Counted from the stretch's first letter, positions 20,744-30,349 are shown. The stretch: DNA of 39,528 bases from a virus (IMGVR_UViG_3300021405_000029:1-39528), one strand, 5' to 3'. The notes: generated by a model from the letters alone, not told the origin. Program-made: numbers and translations.

Positions 20744-22297
20744 CTATCTCTTTAAATATTTTGACAACATTTCCATCCCTTTCGGAGCATTCATAAGCAT
20801 ACCACCTGCAATGGCTCCCGGTACTCCACCCATAAGGCCGCCACCTAATGCACCCGTTAAAGTTTTAGCGTGCTTTGAGGCAAAATTTGCATACTTAGAT
20901 CTCTTAAGCATTTTATTTGCCCATGCTTCCATATCGGATGAAACGATCTTGTCAAATCCCTTGGTCTGCTTAAGATCGAGAATTGTTTTAGCCATTCCTT
21001 CTGCATCACCTTCAGGCACTTTCATTAGTGCGTTATAGAGAACATTACGCGCGCCACTCGGTCCGATATCTTGCAAAATCTTTTGAGTGTTAACGTTAGG
21101 TCTTCCAAATGTTTTAGTAACCTGTTCAGGTGTAACTTCGTTTATACGTTTTGGATCCAATAACTTTTTAATCGTCGTTCCAGCCTCTTCGTAAGGAGCA
21201 ACATTTTTCGCATATTTAGTTCTGAACTCTGTTTCAAGGTTCTGCATTTTATCGGGCAACGTTTGCATGAAGTTTTCTTTGTCAGACAATAGATTTTGTC
21301 TATTAGCAGATAACGCTTCCAGTTTAGCTTCGCCTGCATCATCAATTGTTTTAGCCTTAACGCGAGACTCGAGAGTTCTAATTCTTTTACCTAATGCAGA
21401 TTGCAATGCGTCGTAGTTAGCAAGATTCGGGGTATCTTCAAAAGCATTATGCAACTGCAAAAGCTTTCCACGTGAACCATACATATCGGTAACGCCTTCT
21501 TCTCCAAAATATGCACTATTTCTTTTGGTAGGCATTAACAGAGCGTCTTCAATCTTGGACGCCGCTTTCTCAGATAGTTCTGGAATGTTGAATATGTCCT
21601 CACTCTTTTCAAGGAACGAGTCAACACTTCCGGTTTTTCGATAATCTTTGAGGGCTTTGGCTAACGCTGCCGATTGACTTTCGCCAAACTCAGCACCCGG
21701 TTCAACCATATGAGCAATTTTAGGGAGATTCCCTTCAGGAAGATTAGCCTTGTTCACATCAAAGATGTTCGTCTTTCCCTCTTGACTGTAAAGTTCGTTC
21801 TTAGGAATTAAAGCCTCTTGTTTTGCAGACTCTTTTCCCATTTGAACGCGTTTACCTAATTCGTTAATATTCTCGGTGCTAGTTCCTTCGCCCAACGTTC
21901 CACGGAATTCTTCGGCTGCCTTGCCTGCTTGAGATGGCCTAAAATAATTGATGCCCTTAGCAATAATAGGCTTAGCCATTGCAGCACCTTCGCCTAATAA
22001 CTTCATGCCCGGACCACCTGCGGCAGCACCGATCATTTCATCAAGCATCTTCTTATTTTCAGGCGTTCCCGGTTGGAATTGCGGCATATGACGCGGCATT
22101 TTTCCGAGAAAAGTATCTACCATCTCACCTTGATCAGGTGGTTGTTTTCCTAGCGGTTGATCGCGGTGGAATTGATCGCCTTGATCTTCCATTGCTTGCG
22201 CGCCGCCTTTTCCTGAAGGAGGAGTAGGATTTTGCTGGTTTTTATAAACACCCCAGTCAATATCATCATTGAAATCACCCATTGCGCCGCTCATCAT
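20744..22297 (-). CDS. Ejection (internal virion) protein 3
   Basis: A 517-residue protein. The N-terminus is disordered and Pro/Gly/Gln-rich (residues 20-75), followed by charged helices and coiled coil (residues 300-370), and a C-terminal Gly/Ala hydrophobic stretch (LTGALGGGLMGGVPGAIAGG) that could insert in membranes. It sits where P22 encodes its ejection proteins gp20/gp16, after the gp7-like gene, and its composition fits proteins ejected with DNA to form a channel through the envelope. Direct homology is not visible, so the call is by position and composition. Its ATG overlaps the previous stop. Confidence 0.65.
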   Translation of the reverse strand: MMSGAMGDFNDDIDWGVYKNQQNPTPPSGKGGAQAMEDQGDQFHRDQPLGKQPPDQGEMVDTFLGKMPRHMPQFQPGTPENKKMLDEMIGAAAGGPGMKLLGEGAAMAKPIIAKGINYFRPSQAGKAAEEFRGTLGEGTSTENINELGKRVQMGKESAKQEALIPKNELYSQEGKTNIFDVNKANLPEGNLPKIAHMVEPGAEFGESQSAALAKALKDYRKTGSVDSFLEKSEDIFNIPELSEKAASKIEDALLMPTKRNSAYFGEEGVTDMYGSRGKLLQLHNAFEDTPNLANYDALQSALGKRIRTLESRVKAKTIDDAGEAKLEALSANRQNLLSDKENFMQTLPDKMQNLETEFRTKYAKNVAPYEEAGTTIKKLLDPKRINEVTPEQVTKTFGRPNVNTQKILQDIGPSGARNVLYNALMKVPEGDAEGMAKTILDLKQTKGFDKIVSSDMEAWANKMLKRSKYANFASKHAKTLTGALGGGLMGGVPGAIAGGMLMNAPKGMEMLSKYLKR

Positions 22298-23676
22298 AAT
22301 GGTTTAGCTCCTTTTCTGAAGGCAGACTCAACCTTCCCTTTCTTAATTGGCATCTGAACATAACCCCCTTTTCCATCGGGAACGTTCATCATGAATACAT
22401 TTTTTTCGCTCTTGCTTGGACTATAAGTGCCGGTTGCTTGAATCGAGGCGATTGCTTTCGGTGTAGTGTAAAGAGGCCAATTCCCGAGATTGCTTCCCTG
22501 ATAACTTTTGCCATCTGAAGAAATCAATGGGAAGTCTTGCTGATAAGCAGACCACAATAAATCAGCATCCGTTTTCTTAGCACCGCTTTGGGGATTACCC
22601 AACGTGGAGAGAAATTTGCTTTTCTCCATGATTCGATCATTCACGCCATTCACCCATTGGGTTTGTGTAGCGCGCGCATCATCCGTCATGGTTCTATCAA
22701 ACTTCATTTTGGATGCCATGTTCATATCAAGGTTTGAGAACCGTGCAGAACCCATCGCATCTTTCAATGTCTCTATAGCAGAGGGCAACATTTGTAATGC
22801 AGAACGGTCTGCGGTTTGCTCAGGTGATAGATCACCGGGCGGTGATAGAAATCCAGAGCTAGGCGCGTGCCCTAAACGAGATCCCTTATAGAATGATTTA
22901 TCCATAGCTTGGTTAAATACGCTAATGGCTTGGTTCATTGAATTAGCTGCATTCGCTTCTTGAATAGAGCTAGCTAATCCCTTCTGGAATTGGTCATATT
23001 GATCTTGCTGTTGTTTCTTGGCATTTTCCATTTTAGGCGTGAACGTATCCATGCCTAACATCATTTTATTAAAGATGTCTGCTTGCGTTAGTTGCGGCGT
23101 TTGAATGCCATAAATTCCATTAGGAGACGCAGGCGCCTGCATGCCTTGAGGTTGTGTAGCCGCTCCACCTCCCATTGCAGGAGACGATCCACCTGTAGGC
23201 TGCATTCCGGGTTGACCCATACCTCCACCACCACCTGCAGCCGCGGCACCTGTTTGTCCGTTTTGACCAAGCTGAGCTTTTAAATAGTTCAACTTCAATA
23301 AATTCTGTTGTGCTTCAATAGAGGCTTGTTGGGTTTGTGCGTTTTGTAAGGCAATATCCGATGCAGTTTTCTTGCCATACCATTGGGTTTGCTGGTTAGC
23401 TAAACCTGTTTGAGCGCCTCTTAATCCAATTTCGGATTGCCAGATTTTAGGGTTCCATTGATTTTCCTGTTGGGCTTTGGTTAAAGCCTGACCTGCCATT
23501 GGTTCTGCATACTTGGCCTGAACTGCTGCTATTTGATTAGCCAGTATCTTTGCCTGCATATCTTGAGGAAACATCATGGCGCTTTGCCCGAGCTTTTGCC
23601 CACGCTCCATTCCCACCAGCATAGGGTTCGCTTCATCAAAACTGATTCGCTGAAAGTCTGGGAATTGAATAGCCAT
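22294..23676 (-). CDS. Ejection (internal virion) protein 2
   Basis: A 460-residue protein. The N-terminal helical part (residues 1-130) is Gln/Ala-rich with repeated NAQTQQ-like runs. A Gly/Pro/Gln-rich linker at about 140-185 is encoded by a GC-richer segment, and the C-terminal half is mixed alpha. It lies between the gp7-like gene and the 517-aa gene, the place of P22 gp20. Its start overlaps the stop of the gp7-like gene. Role: injected with DNA, probably forming part of the periplasmic conduit. Confidence 0.65.
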   Translation of the reverse strand: MAIQFPDFQRISFDEANPMLVGMERGQKLGQSAMMFPQDMQAKILANQIAAVQAKYAEPMAGQALTKAQQENQWNPKIWQSEIGLRGAQTGLANQQTQWYGKKTASDIALQNAQTQQASIEAQQNLLKLNYLKAQLGQNGQTGAAAAGGGGGMGQPGMQPTGGSSPAMGGGAATQPQGMQAPASPNGIYGIQTPQLTQADIFNKMMLGMDTFTPKMENAKKQQQDQYDQFQKGLASSIQEANAANSMNQAISVFNQAMDKSFYKGSRLGHAPSSGFLSPPGDLSPEQTADRSALQMLPSAIETLKDAMGSARFSNLDMNMASKMKFDRTMTDDARATQTQWVNGVNDRIMEKSKFLSTLGNPQSGAKKTDADLLWSAYQQDFPLISSDGKSYQGSNLGNWPLYTTPKAIASIQATGTYSPSKSEKNVFMMNVPDGKGGYVQMPIKKGKVESAFRKGAKPL

Positions 23677-24371
23677 TACATGCTTCCCCCTACGCCTTTA
23701 CCGATGTTCCATCCTGCCATAGCGCCTGTCGGACCCCCAAACATTCCGCCTGCAACAGCGCCCGCACCGCCTAACAGAGTGCCCCACATACCGCCGCTGT
23801 GCTGATTTTCTGCGTTCTGGCTCTCATAGGCTAGCTTCGCTTTTTGAGCCAGTATAGAGGCCATATCTTCGCCCATAGCCATTCCGGTTTTGGCACCCGT
23901 ATCGTATAGACCTTGTTGGCCTTGTAAGCCTGTGCCGTACATGCCTAAAGCATGGCCTAACCATTGGTTGTAATCTTGGTTCGCAAGCCCTGTCGCAACG
24001 CCCATATTTTGTTGTTCGTGCTGGGGAGACCCTGCCATACCACCTGCGGCTGCGGCGTGATTTCCACCTTGAAGAGCTTGCTGGAGGGCAAATTGAAAAC
24101 CGGGTGATTGATGATAACCTGCGCCAATCTCATTGAGACGGGCGCCGGGATCGTTAATTAATTTACCGTATTGATCTTGAAGACCGGGCAGAGCTTTCTG
24201 CCCAGCATTGATATAGGGACTTAAATACTTATCCAACATGCCTGGCATTTGGTTCATGTAATCCATGCCAGCATCGCCTGGGTTTTTCCAGTTACCGCCT
24301 AGCATGCCCATAGCACCCGTGGCGAGTCCTGCGCCTCCTGCGGTCATCCAATTAGCTAAATCACTAGGCAT
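23676..24371 (-). CDS. gp7-like DNA transfer (ejection) protein 1
   Basis: A 231-residue protein with a signature I recognise from phage DNA-transfer proteins: YLSPYINAGQKALPGLQDQY, then HQSPGFQFALQQALQGGNHA, AAAGGMAGSPQHEQQ and QDYNQWLGHALGMY. The protein ends in Gly/Ala hydrophobic stretches at both termini (GAGLATGAMGMLGG; GAGAVAGGMFGGPTGAMAG) suited to membrane insertion. In P22 gp7 leaves the virion first and, with gp16 and gp20, extends the tail through the cell envelope. Its location after the tail accessory genes agrees with P22 gene order. Confidence 0.75.
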   Translation of the reverse strand: MPSDLANWMTAGGAGLATGAMGMLGGNWKNPGDAGMDYMNQMPGMLDKYLSPYINAGQKALPGLQDQYGKLINDPGARLNEIGAGYHQSPGFQFALQQALQGGNHAAAAGGMAGSPQHEQQNMGVATGLANQDYNQWLGHALGMYGTGLQGQQGLYDTGAKTGMAMGEDMASILAQKAKLAYESQNAENQHSGGMWGTLLGGAGAVAGGMFGGPTGAMAGWNIGKGVGGSM

Positions 24372-24383
24372 ACGTAATTCCTT

Positions 24384-24704
24384 TTACGTTAGAGTGAAGG
24401 TCTTGGTCGCAGTTACAATAGGCGGACCAATAGATGATAATATAATACCTTTAAAAGCATTATTGGTACTATCATATATTATGTTACCAATTGCAGAGCT
24501 AATACCTCCAAGCAGTGCAATATTCGATGCACTCTGAGGAGGAACCACAATCCCTTCTGGCTTAAAGTTGGTCTGTAAAGCCATTGTTAATTGTTGAAAA
24601 TATAAAACCCACTGTGAAGTCATATAGCCGTTTTTATCCACCACTTGTGTGTCTCGTGGTAGATCAGGAAATATGGCTTGTTGTTTATTCGTTTGTGTTG
24701 TCAT
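24384..24704 (-). CDS. Small virion protein (gp26/gp14 position)
   Basis: A 106-residue protein starting MTTQTNKQQAIFPDLPRDTQ, then NGYMTSQWVLYFQQLTMALQ, a pattern frequent in short podovirus structural proteins. The start used overlaps the stop of the gp10-like gene (ATGA). The longer reading lies inside that gene and is not supported. In P22 this slot holds the tail needle gp26 and gp14. It is too short, and lacks the long coiled coil, for a needle, so the exact role is open. Confidence 0.6.
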   Translation of the reverse strand: MTTQTNKQQAIFPDLPRDTQVVDKNGYMTSQWVLYFQQLTMALQTNFKPEGIVVPPQSASNIALLGGISSAIGNIIYDSTNNAFKGIILSSIGPPIVTATKTFTLT

Positions 24705-26386
24705 TGTCTTACGTTTACGACTCCATCCGTTATTACAAAACGTCCTATTCCCCAAAACCTAAACTGGCATACCAAATCATTTGCTATTCCTAATTGCCAC
24801 CACGCAAGCTTGTTTTTACGCTGTCCAATAGGAGGTAGATATTGAGCATCATAGCTACTGAAATGCTCGCCACCATCAATCGAAATCGATAGATCAACAC
24901 GTGGTACCGTATGCTCAATAAAGTCTTGCTCTGAAATAAGATTAAAGAAATCAGTCGTGTCAACTTGTTGGGATACAAGGTTTTGTCCATCCTCTGTTAT
25001 TAGTATTTCACCGTCTTCAGTCGTAAAGAAAATCGGACCACCTTCGGTAATATATTTCTTACCATCTTCCGTAATTAAATAAATTGGACCGAGGTCTTGA
25101 TCAAGATAATTTGTGTTACCCGACTCAATCGTAAAACCAATATCATTTGCGATAAAATATTCTTGTTTGTTATTCCGAATCGCTTTGCAAGTTCTTATAC
25201 GTGGAATTTCTTTACCGTCATAAGTCGTGAAGATAGTATCGAAAGCATATAAATTACCGTTGTTTTTCGATATAAAATAATATTGATTATTGAAGAACGC
25301 CACTTCTGCTGCAATGAAGTAATTATTAAGCTCATCACATGCATGATAAATTTTAAATGAACCGTCTTTTAGAAAATCCACGAAGAAAGACAAATTATCC
25401 GAATAGAAATTAATGTGATAAAAGATATGACCATCTTGCCTAAAAATAAAACCTTGAGAATCCTGTGGGTTTTGCAAATTCGATAAAACGTAATCAAAAC
25501 CATCCGTTGTAATTTGCTGTGGCATTCCACCATCAGAATACATAAGAACCGGACCCGCTTTCTCATTAATAGAAAGCCATACAACAATTTCATCCATCGA
25601 TGCAATTGTTGCAGGATTCAAACATCCATAATCCACATTGAATGATGTGTTTCTTTGGTAAGGGAACAGTTGATATCCAACGTCAAACCAAGGTTCTGTA
25701 ACCGTTCGACCAAACACAAAGATCATATTACCTTTGCTTGGGAACCTAACAACAGCTTGGGTATTATCGGGTTTTGTTTGTAGCAGACCAATGCTTGCTG
25801 CATCATCAGGCCATGATAATCCGTTGTTTTGTGCTGACAGGCGCCACGTATTATTTGCAGGAGGCGAATAGAAGCCATCTGCACTAGCAGCGCATAGAAA
25901 ATAAGTATCATGAAAATCAATAAATCCCGGAATAAAGGATGTCGTAACAACCTGAAAACTTGGGCTTTGAGTCGGGTCATAAATATAAAGTGAGTTGCTA
26001 TCAGAAAAAAGAATTTGAGGCTTATTATTCTCTGCTATATAGACAACACCTTTCGTTGTTTGCAGTTCACCAATCTTCGTTACTTGGCTTGACGTTACAA
26101 CTTGTTGCTGTTGATCAAAGGTTAAATTCACCAAATAAACATTGCTATCAACAACAGTAATTAATCGACCTAATTTAACACTCGAATGAATTCCTCTACC
26201 CTGTTTTCCACCACCAAATACACTTGCAGCAATGGCTAGTTGATATCCCGCATAGGGAACCATCCATCCATCAGAGATAAACATATTGTAAGTTTTTTCA
26301 ATCGAGATTTTTGGATAGCGACCGAAGGTGGAAGAACCTACTATGTTTAAAGGCATTTCGATATGGGTTTGAGACCTATTTATCAT
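24701..26386 (-). CDS. gp10-like tail accessory / DNA stabilisation protein
   Basis: A 561-residue protein resembling P22 gp10 (packaged DNA stabilisation), which plugs the portal after packaging. Shared features are repeated beta-propeller-like strands with Tyr/Asp turns, a KGNMIFVFGRTVTEPWFDVG segment like the family's Gly-Ser/Thr-x-E-x-Phe core, and a C-terminal LVCQFRFWGIGRFVITDGV. It is about 90 residues longer than gp10 (472 aa), in part from an ITEDG-repeat insert (about 433-470). The start is at TAATG with GGAGG five bases upstream, which is better than the slightly longer reading. Confidence 0.75.
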   Translation of the reverse strand: MINRSQTHIEMPLNIVGSSTFGRYPKISIEKTYNMFISDGWMVPYAGYQLAIAASVFGGGKQGRGIHSSVKLGRLITVVDSNVYLVNLTFDQQQQVVTSSQVTKIGELQTTKGVVYIAENNKPQILFSDSNSLYIYDPTQSPSFQVVTTSFIPGFIDFHDTYFLCAASADGFYSPPANNTWRLSAQNNGLSWPDDAASIGLLQTKPDNTQAVVRFPSKGNMIFVFGRTVTEPWFDVGYQLFPYQRNTSFNVDYGCLNPATIASMDEIVVWLSINEKAGPVLMYSDGGMPQQITTDGFDYVLSNLQNPQDSQGFIFRQDGHIFYHINFYSDNLSFFVDFLKDGSFKIYHACDELNNYFIAAEVAFFNNQYYFISKNNGNLYAFDTIFTTYDGKEIPRIRTCKAIRNNKQEYFIANDIGFTIESGNTNYLDQDLGPIYLITEDGKKYITEGGPIFFTTEDGEILITEDGQNLVSQQVDTTDFFNLISEQDFIEHTVPRVDLSISIDGGEHFSSYDAQYLPPIGQRKNKLAWWQLGIANDLVCQFRFWGIGRFVITDGVVNVRQ

Positions 26387-27087
26387 TATGGCCTCCAACC
26401 GTGTCCGATATTCACATCTCCGAAGTTAATGCCGGAACCGCGCGTTAGGATTGAACTCTTACGAATTGAAAGATCAGGAGGGCTCACATCCATAAGTTGT
26501 CTTTCGATTGCTTTTAGAATCCCTTTAGACTCTGGGTTCATAATGATCCCATATTCAGAACACATGTATTGCGCCAAAGCATAGCGCAAATATTCCAAAT
26601 AGGATGGGTCATAGGTTAGGAGCATGTTCGTATCAAGGCTTACGTCTTGAAGACCGAATTTACCCATAATCTTGATGGGGTAATTTCCTTGCGGCAAGAA
26701 ATACATATAAATCGAGCCGCCACCCAGAGAACGATTGAAGTACCAATTTGATGGCAAGCTATCGATATTATCGATACGGCCTGTACCAAAATAGGAACTT
26801 CGTGTCGTAAAGTCTGTCGGGTAGCGAACCTGATCAATATTAAAAGTCAGTGTTTCAACCGCGAATAAATTCGGGATGAAATACTGCTCTTGCCCAATAA
26901 CTGCGGGAAACTCGTAATACGTCCAGTACGGAATCAAATCAATCTGTATAGACTTCCAGTCCAGTAACGCATTTAAAAGAAAAAGGCCATCCGTGGCTTG
27001 GTCACCCGTAACGCCTTGCAGCCTACGGGCGACTATCCCTGAAAGAAACCAAGAACGCGTTATCAATTGACGTGCTGTATAAGACAT
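26386..27087 (-). CDS. gp4-like tail accessory / head-completion protein
   Basis: A 233-residue protein whose helical start (TARQLITRSWFLSGIVARRL, then ATDGLFLLNALLDWKSIQID) and later helices (LEYLRYALAQYMCSEYGI, KGILKAIERQLM) fit the P22 gp4 fold that attaches to the portal bottom. A beta-rich segment (residues 60-140) inserts between the helical parts, making it longer than P22 gp4 (166 aa). It lies directly before the gp10-like gene, as in P22. Confidence 0.7.
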   Translation of the reverse strand: MSYTARQLITRSWFLSGIVARRLQGVTGDQATDGLFLLNALLDWKSIQIDLIPYWTYYEFPAVIGQEQYFIPNLFAVETLTFNIDQVRYPTDFTTRSSYFGTGRIDNIDSLPSNWYFNRSLGGGSIYMYFLPQGNYPIKIMGKFGLQDVSLDTNMLLTYDPSYLEYLRYALAQYMCSEYGIIMNPESKGILKAIERQLMDVSPPDLSIRKSSILTRGSGINFGDVNIGHGWRP

Positions 27088-27115
27088 TGATAGCCATCCT
27101 TGAGTTACCTAAAAG

Positions 27116-27877
27116 TTAAGAAAGCGTCACGTAATATCCATTAATCAATATCGAGACGGCATCGCTTGAACTGGTAACCTTATAATCGATTTCTGGTTTG
27201 CTCGAACCCACACCAACATTAAGAACAATGTTGTTTGTCTGAGCAACGCCCGCTGCAATACCCACAATCGTCGGTAAATTAGCTGTCGTTCCGGTATAAC
27301 CTGTAGGTCTGAAAGTAACCACATCGCCTGCAGCTGCAGGAATGAAAGTAACCGTCGCTACGGCAATAACGAAAGGATCGGTCGTTGTTGGGATTGGAGT
27401 CGACAAGTCAACTGCAGTAAAGCTCGTAGCATTACCACCGCTTAGAACACTAACCGCAGGTTGTAAGAAATAACCTTTGTAGTAGTTAGCATTTAAGACA
27501 GAAGCTGCTTGAAAGTTGCTGCTAGAAGTTGTGACCATACCAATCAAGCGACGTGAGTCGTAACCTAATGGTAATAAAGGCGCAACGTTAGCTTGCAAGC
27601 TTATCAGCCCAGATGGTGGATGCTTGTTGCTTGAATCTGCAATAGCCCAGAGATTGTAATTTGCAGCGGCAAGGATTGTTCCAAAGTCCAATCCGCCCGC
27701 ACCATTTACCGCTGAATTCAAGTAAAGTGGTACGTCGTATTCCATATCAATATTGTCATTAAAGTCTCGGCACATGCCAGGGGCAATAGCCATAACCGTG
27801 TTTGACGCAACTGATACGTTCATCCCGCTGATATACAAGTGGGGAATCTGTTCTACCGGTAAATTTTGAATCGTCAT
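27116..27877 (-). CDS. Virion structural protein, unknown role
   Basis: A 253-residue protein. Residues 1-120 resemble phage structural proteins with a conserved LYISGMNVSVASN start, then GMCRDFNDNIDM and LGYDSRRLIGMVTTS. Residues 150-253 form a beta-rich Val/Thr/Gly domain that may be surface-exposed. AGGAG lies six bases before the ATG. Placed between coat and gp4-like genes, it may be a head decoration or fibre-anchoring protein; I cannot decide. Confidence 0.65.
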   Translation of the reverse strand: MTIQNLPVEQIPHLYISGMNVSVASNTVMAIAPGMCRDFNDNIDMEYDVPLYLNSAVNGAGGLDFGTILAAANYNLWAIADSSNKHPPSGLISLQANVAPLLPLGYDSRRLIGMVTTSSSNFQAASVLNANYYKGYFLQPAVSVLSGGNATSFTAVDLSTPIPTTTDPFVIAVATVTFIPAAAGDVVTFRPTGYTGTTANLPTIVGIAAGVAQTNNIVLNVGVGSSKPEIDYKVTSSSDAVSILINGYYVTLS

Positions 27878-27899
27878 CGTAATCTCCTAAATTAGTCTA

Positions 27900-29243
27900 T
27901 TAAGCCTGAGTTAAGGGAATGATGACGCGCATGGAGTAGATATCTACTACAAGCGAACCGTGAGTTTCGTCATAGATAATACCCTTCTGGTTGGCGCCCA
28001 AAATAGAACCGTAAGTCATACGAAGAGAAACGGCTGTTTCAGGATCGTATTCGTTTGCGGTATCGAATGGACGTTGATCAGGTAATTGTGGCATTGCAAT
28101 GTAGAATGCATCACCGCCTACTACTAAACCTGCTCTGTGCGAAGGAACAACGGTAATTTGCATACCGGGTTGCAACGCTTGGTTCAAGTTTTGTGTTTGG
28201 CCGCCTGCCCAATTCAACGGAGGATTGATATTGATGGTGACATTACCAGAGGAGTTGGAACCCGCATCTGCTAAGGCACGCATTTGGACTTTATTTGCAG
28301 ACACTTTGTGACCGATATAGGTCAGGTATCGCATGTTGTTAAAGCCTGACACGCCATCATTGAACTGGAATAAGTCACCAGATTTGATTGCGTTAGCATC
28401 GGATGCTGAAGCACCAGAGAATGTTAACTGAGTAACATTTTGTCCGCTTGGGTCGTTCACACTAACCAAGGTTAAAACCGTACCGTTATTACCTACGTTT
28501 CCAGCGAAGTGGATAGGTAATAAGTTTGATTGGTAGTATTTAACGCGAGGCGTACCGAACTCACCCACTTCCCAAGACATAGCAATTTCATTGTTACGTT
28601 CTGGTGCGAATTGATTTAAACCGGTACCAACGATAGCAGGATAAACCGTATCTGGCAGATAAACCTTAATACCGTGTTGTACGGAACCAAAGTTTTTGAA
28701 GAGCATTATCATTTGAGCCAGCTGATTATAGCTGGTCAATTGAACCTGTCCGTCGCCGAAATAGCGGAAAGGACCAGACTCAGTATGCAATGCACCTGTT
28801 GGGACTGATTGACCTTGTGAGTTAACCGTCATAACAGGAACCGCTGATACTGCGTTCAGAGCCAAGTTGCCTTCAACTTCGTTTGCAAGTTCTGTTAGGA
28901 ACGATTTGCCGAATACTTCAATGTATTCATCTTCGCCTTTTTCCAAGTTGAAGATACGTTGTTGGGCGGTAACGGTGAATGAAGAGTTGAATGCCTGATC
29001 GCAAGTAAGCGTTTGAACTTGTTGTACAGCGGGTTGCCATGCAACGACCAAACCTGCGGAGGTGGTAGCTCTTGGAGGTGTGTCAAAGGTAACACTGGAT
29101 CCAAGGTTAGCCTGAATCTTTTCGAAGTCTTTAAACTTGGTGTTTGCAGTAGCTACAAAACAGCACAAGTTTTGCAACAAGCCTAGAGACGATCTTTGAT
29201 ACGTCTGTACTTGTTGTAAAATATTATCTGCGTATAAAGCCAT
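27900..29243 (-). CDS. Major capsid protein (P22 coat-like)
   Basis: A 447-residue protein of about the length of P22 coat gp5 (430 aa), immediately downstream of the scaffold gene. The strongly structured C-terminal third (MQITVVPSHRAGLVVGGDAF, YIAMPQLPDQRPFDTANEYD, then SLRMTYGSILGANQKG and VIIPLTQA) fits an HK97-fold coat. The central region (GDLFQFNDGVSGFNNMRYLT) lies where P22 carries its insertion domain. AGGAG lies eight bases before the ATG, next to a small hairpin (AACTAT/ATAGTT, 29257-29278) that may tune translation. Confidence 0.85.
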   Translation of the reverse strand: MALYADNILQQVQTYQRSSLGLLQNLCCFVATANTKFKDFEKIQANLGSSVTFDTPPRATTSAGLVVAWQPAVQQVQTLTCDQAFNSSFTVTAQQRIFNLEKGEDEYIEVFGKSFLTELANEVEGNLALNAVSAVPVMTVNSQGQSVPTGALHTESGPFRYFGDGQVQLTSYNQLAQMIMLFKNFGSVQHGIKVYLPDTVYPAIVGTGLNQFAPERNNEIAMSWEVGEFGTPRVKYYQSNLLPIHFAGNVGNNGTVLTLVSVNDPSGQNVTQLTFSGASASDANAIKSGDLFQFNDGVSGFNNMRYLTYIGHKVSANKVQMRALADAGSNSSGNVTININPPLNWAGGQTQNLNQALQPGMQITVVPSHRAGLVVGGDAFYIAMPQLPDQRPFDTANEYDPETAVSLRMTYGSILGANQKGIIYDETHGSLVVDIYSMRVIIPLTQA

Positions 29244-29296
29244 TGTAATTGCTCCTAACTATCATTCCATGAATAGTTCGGATAATTACGGCGTGC

Positions 29297-30097
29297 TTAT
29301 ACTCTGTATTTCCTACGATAGTCACTTACAGAGAGCGCACCTTTATTATCCGTTCCGGCGTTAGAAGGTCGCATCTGACTTAGTGGTTCATTAGGAGCTT
29401 TGAAATTGGCGCCTTGTGCATTCGTCTTGATAGACTCTGACAAGCGTCTCATTTCGGCCATTGCAAGGTTGGGTTGTCGACCCGCTCTCATGTCAATGTC
29501 GATTAGGTTTTGAATCGATCCAATCTTGGAGGGATTCTTAACCAGTTCGAGCATGACTTCTCTTGTATTATCCACCATGTTCGCTAATTGAACGTGATAG
29601 GGAATACTGCGTAAGTCTAAACCTGATTCTTGTACCGTTTTCTCGAAGGCTTGCATACCGCCTTCACCTGCACCGATCTTTGTGAAGAACTCAGAAGCAA
29701 TCCGTTGCGCGTTTTGTTCCTCCGCACTCCGTTGCGACTCTTGTTGCCACTCATTCCTTAAGCGCTGAGCCTCTTCCGCAGCCATTCGCCTGAACTCGTG
29801 TTCTGACATTCCATTGTACTGAGACGATTGTTGCGGCTGCTGCCCCTGCGGTTGCTGATAAGGCGTCTGCTGGTGCTGCGGCGTTTGGGGTTGTTGATGC
29901 GAAGACATTGCTGTCTCACGTCTAAACCTTTCAATTGCCTCGGACTTTGCACGTCCTACAAGTTCATTTACTTCTGACTGTTTAAAAGTTCGTTCTGCTT
30001 CGGCTGGCGCTTGTGATGGCGAAGACGAAGGTGTTACAGGTACTCCGGCACTAGAACCTTGAAAATTCTGGCCTTCTCCATTTACCATTTCTGTCAT
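29297..30097 (-). CDS. Scaffolding protein
   Basis: A 266-residue hydrophilic protein with a disordered N-terminus (residues 15-35 Ser/Pro/Ala; residues 70-90 Gln/Pro-rich), a long charged helix (residues 95-135), and a basic C-terminal end (SVSDYRRKYRV), the part that in P22 gp8 binds coat protein. Length and location before the coat gene match P22 gp8 (303 aa). A GAAGGGA Shine-Dalgarno precedes the ATG. The 190-base leader upstream carries two copies of a structured element. Confidence 0.85.
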   Translation of the reverse strand: MTEMVNGEGQNFQGSSAGVPVTPSSSPSQAPAEAERTFKQSEVNELVGRAKSEAIERFRRETAMSSHQQPQTPQHQQTPYQQPQGQQPQQSSQYNGMSEHEFRRMAAEEAQRLRNEWQQESQRSAEEQNAQRIASEFFTKIGAGEGGMQAFEKTVQESGLDLRSIPYHVQLANMVDNTREVMLELVKNPSKIGSIQNLIDIDMRAGRQPNLAMAEMRRLSESIKTNAQGANFKAPNEPLSQMRPSNAGTDNKGALSVSDYRRKYRV

Positions 30098-30110
30098 GTG
30101 ATTCCCTTCT

Positions 30111-30281
30111 GACTGTTAACCCCGTCACGGTATTGCCTCTCATATCGCAAGAGTCTCGACTAGTTTATCGTCATGATAGGCATAGTTGCCTTGGCTGTTA
30201 CCCCGCCACGGTTATAGGCTCCGTTAGCTAACTTCGCCTGCCTCACATATCGCATGAGTCTCGTCTATTTATCCCCGATAG
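30111..30281 (-). ncRNA. Duplicated structured RNA element in scaffold leader
   Basis: Two copies of one element lie between the capsid promoter and the scaffold start: 30111-30179 and 30193-30281. Each has three small hairpins in the same order on the transcribed strand: TATC/GATA; a seventeen-base hairpin with outer stem CTCA/TGAG or CTCT/AGAG and shared loop core; and CCGTGRCGG. In the second hairpin the fourth pair is A-U in one copy and U-A in the other (30137-30153 versus 30242-30258), a compensatory change. The second copy has an insert with palindrome GTTAGCTAAC. No open reading frame explains this. Confidence 0.6.
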
Positions 30282-30294
30282 ATCGGTTATTAAT

Positions 30295-30323
30295 ACTTTA
30301 AATCTTGACAACCTATTAGTCAA
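30295..30323 (-). promoter_or_regulatory. Capsid-gene promoter
   Basis: On the minus strand TTGACT (30318-30323) and TAAAGT (30295-30300) with 17-base spacing. The transcript would start near 30287, giving a leader of about 190 bases before the scaffold ATG that contains both structured RNA copies. It allows scaffold and coat to be made independently of the packaging genes upstream. Confidence 0.55.
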
Positions 30324-30349
30324 CATATAGCTTAGGCGCTTTTTCGTTT

